From Actinomycetes bacterium (lineage in GTDB: Bacteria; Actinomycetota; Acidimicrobiia; Acidimicrobiales; Acidimicrobiaceae), in assembly GCA_021790495.1 (NCBI GenBank), contig JAJYGZ010000165.1, positions 1 through 11,066 of the forward strand: a stretch of DNA of 11,066 nucleotides. The letters run 5' to 3'. A program made the position numbers and the translations under genes. This document shows positions 7,307 through 11,066 of this stretch, piece after piece. Under the pieces are notes generated by a model. It had not been told where the DNA came from, ran no database searches, and saw only the letters and a list, made by a program, of their open reading frames with translations. The number at the start of each line of letters is the position of its first letter. Position 1 is the stretch's first letter.

Positions 7307-7735
7307 GTGTGCCATGAGCGCAATCAGCGACTGTGGGCTAATGGGTTGTGATTGCAGCGCCGCGTCAGGGATGGAGGCGCGTTCCCCGCAGCCACCTTGC
7401 AGGAGGAGGCTGCGAACCGCCGCAAGGGGAGTCGGCTGAAGGCCGGTGCTGTGGGCTGAGAATGCTAACCATAAACCATCTCTTGGAGCCGCTGGCCGCA
7501 CAGTGCGATATGAAAGATGACGGGAGGAGCTTTAACTGCCTGGCCCTCCGGCGTCAAGGAGCGTCGATGGCACGCTACCCCGACCACGACACTTGCATCC
7601 AGATAGCGCCGTCCAACGGAGTACGGTCCAATAGCCCACCCGGTGTGGTCAGGGAGGATTGCGTGTTAATCCAAGGGACCCCTGTGTCTCAGCTAGCCTG
7701 GGTCTCATCGCGCATGTCGCGGGTTATATAACCGG
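7307..7735 (+). ncRNA. Stem-rich region upstream of zwf, possible group II intron domains I-III
   Basis: No convincing gene. Stems visible by eye are CGCAGCC/GGCTGCG (7387-7393 with 7408-7414), CGGC/GCCG (7433-7436 with 7442-7445), GACCAC/GTGGTC (7582-7587 with 7645-7650, three more pairs after a mismatch) and GGGACCC/GGGTCTC with one G-U (7675-7681 with 7700-7706). Two 6-mers complement the bases just before the proposed 5' edge, as exon-binding sequences would: GTCGGC (7431-7436) against GCCGAC (7301-7306), and GCTAAC (7464-7469) against GTTAGC (7295-7300). Their order is the reverse of the usual EBS2-then-EBS1 order, and GTCGGC overlaps a local hairpin, so at most one may be real. An ordinary long zwf leader is the alternative. 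Confidence 0.35.
7722..7733. repeat. 12-bp perfect palindrome at the zwf ribosome binding site
   Basis: GGTTATATAACC is perfectly self-complementary, AT-rich at its centre, and abuts the GGAGG of zwf. It could act as an operator, as a hairpin affecting translation, or as the end of intron domain III. TATATAA could also serve as a -10-like element, but that would leave almost no leader. Confidence 0.4.
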
Positions 7736-7738
7736 AGG
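7734..7738 (+). promoter_or_regulatory. Ribosome binding site of zwf
   Basis: GGAGG, eight bases before TTG 7747 and fourteen before ATG 7753. The spacing favours the TTG. Confidence 0.65.
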
Positions 7739-7746
7739 AACGACAC

Positions 7747-9327
7747 TTGGCAATGCCTCGCAAAAGTACGCACCGGACCGATCCTTTCGAAGCTGATACA
7801 CCCCACGGGCGTATTCCTCCACCATGCACTCTTGTCATCTTTGGTGCGTCGGGAGACTTGGCCCGACGAAAACTTATACCTGCGTTGTATGTCCTCTCGC
7901 TTGAAGGCTTGCTGCCCACCCCATTCTTTGTCGTAGGGGCTGGTCGAACTCCCTTGACAACAGATACATTTCGTTCAAGCATGGAAGAAGAGGTCCGAAC
8001 GCACAGCCGGGTTCCATTTGACGCCACAGCATGGAGTATCTTTGCGAAAAGCTTGGAATACGTTCGTGTTGATGTTTCATCTCTAGCAGGTATCGCGCCG
8101 CTTGTTTCTCACCTGCATGAAATTGATACGCTCCGTGGTGGAGCCTCGAATCATCTGTTTTACCTCAGCATCCCACCAAGTGGAATCGCCCCCCTCGCAA
8201 GTCTCCTAGGAGAGTCAGGTTTGAGTCGTCCCGCCTCATCCTCGTTTACACGGCTCATCATCGAAAAGCCCTTCGGCCTAAATTTCAGCACCGCACAGGC
8301 TCTCAACGCCTTGCTGCACCAATCGTTTGAGGAAGAGCAAATATATCGGATCGATCATTACCTTGCGAAAGAGACCGTGCAGAATATGATGGTATTTCGG
8401 TTTGGAAATGAGATTTTTGAACCACTTTGGAATCGCCAACACATCGATCATGTGCAAATCACCGTTGCCGAGCCGATCGGAATTGAAGGCCGTGGCGAAT
8501 ATTACGAAGAATCGGGCGCTCTTCGAGATATGGTGCAAAGCCACGTGATGCAACTCCTAGCCATTGTCGGCATGGAGCCGCCGGCAAATTTCCGAGCAGA
8601 AACGATTCGCGACGAAAAAGTGAAACTCCTGCGCGCCGTACGTCATATTCACCCTGATGACGCGTTGTCGTATACCGTTCGCGGGCAGTACGCTTCGGGA
8701 AGCATCAATGGCGAACATGTTGTCGCATACCGCGACGAACCAGGCGTTCCAGAAGGAACGCTTCGTGAAACATTTGTCGCATTGAAGGTTGATATTGATA
8801 ATTGGCGTTGGGCAGGGACCCCTTTTTATATTCGTTCCGGCAAGCGATTAGCCAAGCGTGTCTCAGAAATCGCAATTCAATTTCGGAGCGTTCCCCATTC
8901 GCCATTTGTCGGGAATGTGCCGACTCCTTCAGCAACGTTGTCCGAGGATGTCATCGCACCTAATGTGCTGGTTCTGCGGATTCAACCGGACGAAGGAATC
9001 TCGCTCGCATTTAGTGCCAAAGTACCTGGGCAATCGATGGAAATTCGCGAAGTAATTATGGATTTTCATTACGGAAGTAGTTTCCTCACGCAATCCCCCG
9101 AAGCCTACGAACGGTTGCTTTTAGATTGCATGCTGGGAGATGCCACGCTGTTTGCCCGCGAAGACGAGGTTGAAGAAGCCTGGCGTTTTTGTACCGCATT
9201 GCTTGACGGCTGGAGAGCCCATCCCCCTGATCGGGCTAATTGTCCCAACTACCCAGCGGGTTCTTGGGGACCAACGGAAGCAGATCAGCTTCTTGAACGT
9301 GATGGTCGTAAATGGAGAGAAATATGA
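7747..9327 (+). CDS. zwf: Glucose-6-phosphate 1-dehydrogenase
   Basis: A complete 526-residue cytoplasmic enzyme oxidising glucose 6-phosphate to 6-phosphogluconolactone with NAD(P)+, the entry to the oxidative pentose phosphate or Entner-Doudoroff route. Motifs are the Rossmann start IFGASGDLARRKL (31-43), EKPFG (173-177), RIDHYLAKE (201-209, substrate His204) and YYEESGALRDMVQSH ending in the catalytic His266. YIRSGKRL follows at 361-368. The signature Gly of RIDHYLGKE is Ala here. The C-terminus NYPAGSWGPTEAD is normal and nothing is truncated. TTG 7747 is chosen for its GGAGG at eight bases; ATG 7753 would remove two residues. GC is visibly lower than in neighbours: 8401-8460 has 23 G/C in 60, against 36 in 60 at 5161-5220 of the MFS gene. 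This suggests separate origin. No opcA, gnd or pgl adjoins it. Confidence 0.97.
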   Translation: MAMPRKSTHRTDPFEADTPHGRIPPPCTLVIFGASGDLARRKLIPALYVLSLEGLLPTPFFVVGAGRTPLTTDTFRSSMEEEVRTHSRVPFDATAWSIFAKSLEYVRVDVSSLAGIAPLVSHLHEIDTLRGGASNHLFYLSIPPSGIAPLASLLGESGLSRPASSSFTRLIIEKPFGLNFSTAQALNALLHQSFEEEQIYRIDHYLAKETVQNMMVFRFGNEIFEPLWNRQHIDHVQITVAEPIGIEGRGEYYEESGALRDMVQSHVMQLLAIVGMEPPANFRAETIRDEKVKLLRAVRHIHPDDALSYTVRGQYASGSINGEHVVAYRDEPGVPEGTLRETFVALKVDIDNWRWAGTPFYIRSGKRLAKRVSEIAIQFRSVPHSPFVGNVPTPSATLSEDVIAPNVLVLRIQPDEGISLAFSAKVPGQSMEIREVIMDFHYGSSFLTQSPEAYERLLLDCMLGDATLFAREDEVEEAWRFCTALLDGWRAHPPDRANCPNYPAGSWGPTEADQLLERDGRKWREI

Positions 9328-9389
9328 ACAGGGCGATGGACGTCCCGGGTCGGGCTCATCATCCGCGCATGTTGGTCAACAGCCTTTAG
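9324..9389 (+). pseudogene. Short coupled frame overlapping the zwf stop, possible truncated operon partner
   Basis: ATG 9324 overlaps the zwf stop as ATGA, with GGAGAG a few bases upstream, the usual signature of a translationally coupled next gene. The frame runs only 21 codons (MNRAMDVPGRAHHPRMLVNS, then Leu and TAG). Base composition rises to the local level just after the start. It may be the first codons of a donor-operon gene cut off when zwf arrived, or a chance overlap. Confidence 0.3.
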
Positions 9390-9774
9390 TTATCTCCAGA
9401 CAAAGTTTCATCTTGCCATCGCCTGTTCAACATGGATCGCGCTTCGCCCCTCTCTTGGTCTTCGTGCCCTCGGTCGGGGGTCGGGCGAGCCCGTTCATGA
9501 CCAAAGCCAACGACGACGCACTGGGTCCGGAGTCGCGACGACAGCGCCATTTTGAGTACGGCCTCGAAAACGGTGGCGGTTTACAACATGAGCTGCTCAG
9601 GTTCGCCCCTGAGGCGGAGAGGAACGAAACCTGCGAAACCTCCGCCAGGTTCTCGCCGGTTGCATCGAACCAGGCGTTGAAGACGCTTCGTCAAACAAGT
9701 CCGCAACTGGCTGATTGACCGCTGGAATAATGCCGATTTTCGACAACTGGCGTGCGGATCTAGCTAGATGTTGG
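9328..9774. other. Unassigned region between zwf and the domain V-like hairpin
   Basis: About 450 nt with no recognisable gene. One plus frame is open from inside zwf to 9718, but its residues match no family I know and it lacks its own start and ribosome site. Structure seen: GGCGGAG (9613-9619) pairs with CTCCGCC (9640-9646); inside that loop CGAAACCT occurs twice (9625-9632, 9634-9641). TGTTG/CAACA arms flank GT at 9370-9381. If the block is an intron this would be the distal part of domain IV. Remnants of a reverse transcriptase C-terminus were looked for and not found. Confidence 0.4.
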
Positions 9775-9808
9775 GAGCCGGATGAGTCGAGGGGTTCGTG
9801 TCCGTCTC
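9775..9808 (+). ncRNA. Group II intron domain V-like hairpin
   Basis: A 34-nt hairpin beginning GAGCCGGATG and ending GTCCGTCTC. It has the length and order of domain V: GAGC with the AGC triad at positions 2-4, lower stem C5-G6-G7-A8 against T27-C28-C29-G30, a two-base bulge at 24-25, upper stem 10-14 against 19-23, and a four-base loop. Departures are T at position 31, which leaves C4 unpaired, and loop GAGG instead of GNRA. This is the strongest single sign of a group II intron here, but the departures suggest an inactive copy or a coincidental match. Confidence 0.5.
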
Positions 9809-9844
9809 TGAGCGAGCGGGAGGAGGATTACCTCCGCCTCTCAC
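9809..9844 (+). ncRNA. Domain VI-like hairpin and proposed intron 3' end
   Basis: GCGG-G-AGG (9816-9823) pairs with CCTCCGC (9831-9837), with GA (9814-9815) against TC (9839-9840). This is followed by TCAC, which fits a 3' end in AY. It starts directly after the domain V-like hairpin, as domain VI does. The bulged base on the 3' arm appears to be C9838 rather than the branch-point A. Alternatively it is a terminator-like stem between zwf and the convergent pirin gene, although it lacks a T tract. Confidence 0.4.
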
Positions 9845-10794
9845 CTGTAACTGGCTGGGATGACGCCCATTTTGCCCTTCTGAAAGTCTTCGAAGGCCTG
9901 CTCGATTTCGCGCCTGGTGTTCATAACGAACGGACCTGCCCATGCGACGGGCTCGCCGATGGGCACCCCGCCAAGGAGCAGGACTTCAAGGCGTTCTTGG
10001 GCGTGGGTAACGCCGTTTTCAAGGTATAGGTAGTCGCCGTCGTTGAGAACCGCTAGACGGCCCGTGCTTATGGCTGCTCGCTCGGCGCCGACGTAGCCTT
10101 GCCCTGAAAGCACGTAAGCCAGCGCATTGAAGTTGCGCGGCCAGTTGATGCTCGCTTGCGCGCCGGGTTCGATACTCAGATGAAGGAAGTTGATCGGCGT
10201 TGTCGTAGAGCCTGGACCCTTATGGCCATCAAGCTCTCCGGCGATAACGCGTATCAGAGCACCTCCGTCCGGCGTGGAGAGCAACGCCACGTCATTTGGT
10301 TCGAGATTCTGATAGGCCGGAGTTGCCCACTTCTTGGCGCTCGGCAGATTCACCCAGAGCTGAACACCGTGGAACAGCCCCCCACTAACGACGAGTTCTT
10401 CGGGCGGTGCCTCAATGTGGAGAATGCCGGCTCCTGCGGTCATCCACTGGGTAGCGCCATCTTGGATCACCCCGCCGCCACCCGTATAAGAGTGATGGAC
10501 GAAGATGCCGTCGATCAAATAGGTAACCGTTTCAAACCCTCGATGGGGATGCCAAGGCGTTCCCTTGGGCTCCCCTGGCGCGTATTCGACCTCGCCCATT
10601 TGGTCCATGTGCACAAAGGGATCAAGTTCGGACATCTCCACCCCTTGGAAAGCCCGCCGCACTGGGAAACCCTCGCCCTCGAAACCCTTGGGCGCGGTGG
10701 TTAGGGAGCGAACTTTGCGTGCTTGGGCAACGGCCTGGTCGACTTTGTGAGTACGGGGGAGGATTAAGAGATCTTCAACTGATACGGCTGGCAT
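9841..10794 (-). CDS. Pirin family protein (bicupin)
   Basis: A 317-residue cupin protein of the pirin/YhhW family. Some members are quercetin 2,3-dioxygenases; others bind enzymes or transcription factors. The role of this one is unknown. The N-terminal cupin carries all four expected metal ligands: His82 and His84 in WHPHRGFETVTY, and His126 and Glu128 in GAGILHIEAP. The pirin motif QWMTAGAGILH and the second cupin (about 180-285) are intact. ATG 10794 is preferred, since GGAGG lies six bases upstream; a start at 10824 would add ten residues through the operator-like dyad. The C-terminus ends Ile-Pro-Ala-Ser-Tyr-Arg. Its TGA (9841-9843) falls in the proposed last bases of the intron-like block, so the native end may have been altered slightly. 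Confidence 0.93.
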   Translation of the reverse strand: MPAVSVEDLLILPRTHKVDQAVAQARKVRSLTTAPKGFEGEGFPVRRAFQGVEMSELDPFVHMDQMGEVEYAPGEPKGTPWHPHRGFETVTYLIDGIFVHHSYTGGGGVIQDGATQWMTAGAGILHIEAPPEELVVSGGLFHGVQLWVNLPSAKKWATPAYQNLEPNDVALLSTPDGGALIRVIAGELDGHKGPGSTTTPINFLHLSIEPGAQASINWPRNFNALAYVLSGQGYVGAERAAISTGRLAVLNDGDYLYLENGVTHAQERLEVLLLGGVPIGEPVAWAGPFVMNTRREIEQAFEDFQKGKMGVIPASYR

Positions 10795-10800
10795 GTTTAT

Positions 10801-10805
10801 CCTCC
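10801..10805 (-). promoter_or_regulatory. Ribosome binding site of the pirin gene
   Basis: GGAGG on the minus strand, six bases before ATG 10794; this decides the start. Confidence 0.8.
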
Positions 10806-10810
10806 GGGAG

Positions 10811-10834
10811 ATATAGTTGCACACGCAACGATAT
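10811..10834. promoter_or_regulatory. 24-bp dyad in the pirin leader, candidate repressor operator
   Basis: ATAT-A-GTTGC, spacer ACAC, GCAAC-G-ATAT: nine of ten arm positions are symmetric. It lies 17 nt upstream of the pirin start codon, just before the ribosome binding site. The size and the TTGC/GCAA core suit MarR- or HxlR-type dimers, which often control pirin genes. An RNA hairpin in the leader is the alternative. The remaining 10835-11066 holds no gene I can support; promoters are expected there but none is clear. Confidence 0.5.
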
Positions 10835-11066
10835 CCATAATGTTTCGTGCTGCCATATTATTCCCGCCCCGCTTTAGGAGGCGTTCCCCGACGCGCGTTT
10901 TCAACTTTCGGCTCGCGAGCTGGCCAGGACCTTCCCAAACAAGTGTCAAGCAAGTTAATTCGCTAGCCAGAGGGAGGTAAATATTTGTTTATGCGGCCAA
11001 ATATCGGCGGTAAACCTTAAGCTAGGGGAGATGGGCCTAAAGAAGTTTCCTGGACGTTCGAGGCCC

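Larger units (their letters stand above)
7307..9844 (+). mobile_element. Possible decayed group II intron carrying zwf in place of the reverse transcriptase
   Basis: Seen directly: the block begins with GTGTG, fitting the group II intron 5' consensus GUGYG, and carries about 430 nt of stem-rich non-coding DNA. A single large gene (zwf) follows. The block ends with a 34-nt hairpin in the layout of domain V, another hairpin, and CTCAC, matching the usual 3' AY. Total length, about 2.5 kb, is normal for a bacterial group II intron with its gene in domain IV. It sits precisely between two convergent genes. Against it: no reverse transcriptase is recognisable, domain V has departures from consensus, domain VI lacks a clear bulged branch-point A, and 450 nt between zwf and domain V are unexplained. 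The boundaries are inferred. No covariance-model search was possible. Confidence 0.4.

Noticed and set aside
7380-7470. Riboswitch (cobalamin or thiamin type) ahead of zwf
   Set aside because: GCCAC and GCTGAGA-like words appear, but the conserved cores in order are missing and zwf is not a usual target.
7348-7731. 127-codon plus frame upstream of zwf
   Set aside because: The residues are Arg/Cys/Pro-rich and family-less, the frame crosses several strong stems, and there is no ribosome site; non-coding structured DNA explains it better.
9140-9718. 192-codon plus frame running from inside zwf
   Set aside because: Its first third is a shadow of zwf in another frame; the rest matches no family and has no own start.
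9816-9840. Rho-independent terminator
   Set aside because: The stem is strong but no T tract follows on either strand; its position directly after the domain V-like hairpin fits domain VI better, though a terminator role is not excluded.
1-11066. CRISPR array, rRNA, prophage or IS transposase
   Set aside because: No regularly spaced repeats, no rRNA-like stretches and no transposase, integrase or phage proteins were recognised on either strand.

Overview
The window looks like a chromosomal segment of a moderately GC-rich bacterium with short intergenic gaps and frequent TTG starts. The protein families, especially the RRE-containing channel-like membrane protein, suggest an actinobacterium; this is an impression from family resemblance, not a search result.

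Left part (1-4781). A short-chain dehydrogenase, cut by the window edge, converges on a minus-strand set. Read in its own direction, that set is: a channel-like membrane protein, a MoaD/ThiS-type sulfur carrier, a small coiled-coil protein, then after a 198-nt gap an ABC exporter pair of the NatA/NatB type (ATPase then permease).

Middle (4782-7299). Diverging from the membrane protein is a plus-strand major facilitator transporter. It is followed by about 350 nt with a start-less open frame that may be a gene remnant, and then a TesB/4HBT_3-type acyl-CoA thioesterase.

Right part (7300-11066). The thioesterase (plus) and a pirin gene (minus) converge, and about 2.5 kb of different character lies between them. 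It starts with 5'-GTGTG and about 430 nt of non-coding, stem-rich DNA. A complete zwf (glucose-6-phosphate dehydrogenase) of visibly lower GC follows, then about 450 nt with no recognised gene. It ends in a 34-nt hairpin with the layout of a group II intron domain V and a second hairpin in the place of domain VI. The proposed 3' edge of this block overlaps the pirin stop codon. I read the block, with moderate to low confidence, as a decayed group II intron in which zwf occupies the place normally held by the reverse transcriptase gene. No reverse transcriptase was recognised. The pirin gene has a strong 24-bp dyad in its leader that is a plausible repressor operator.

The genes outside the block are ordinary metabolism and transport. 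The two items most worth checking are the intron-like block carrying zwf and the MoaD/coiled-coil/channel-like cluster.
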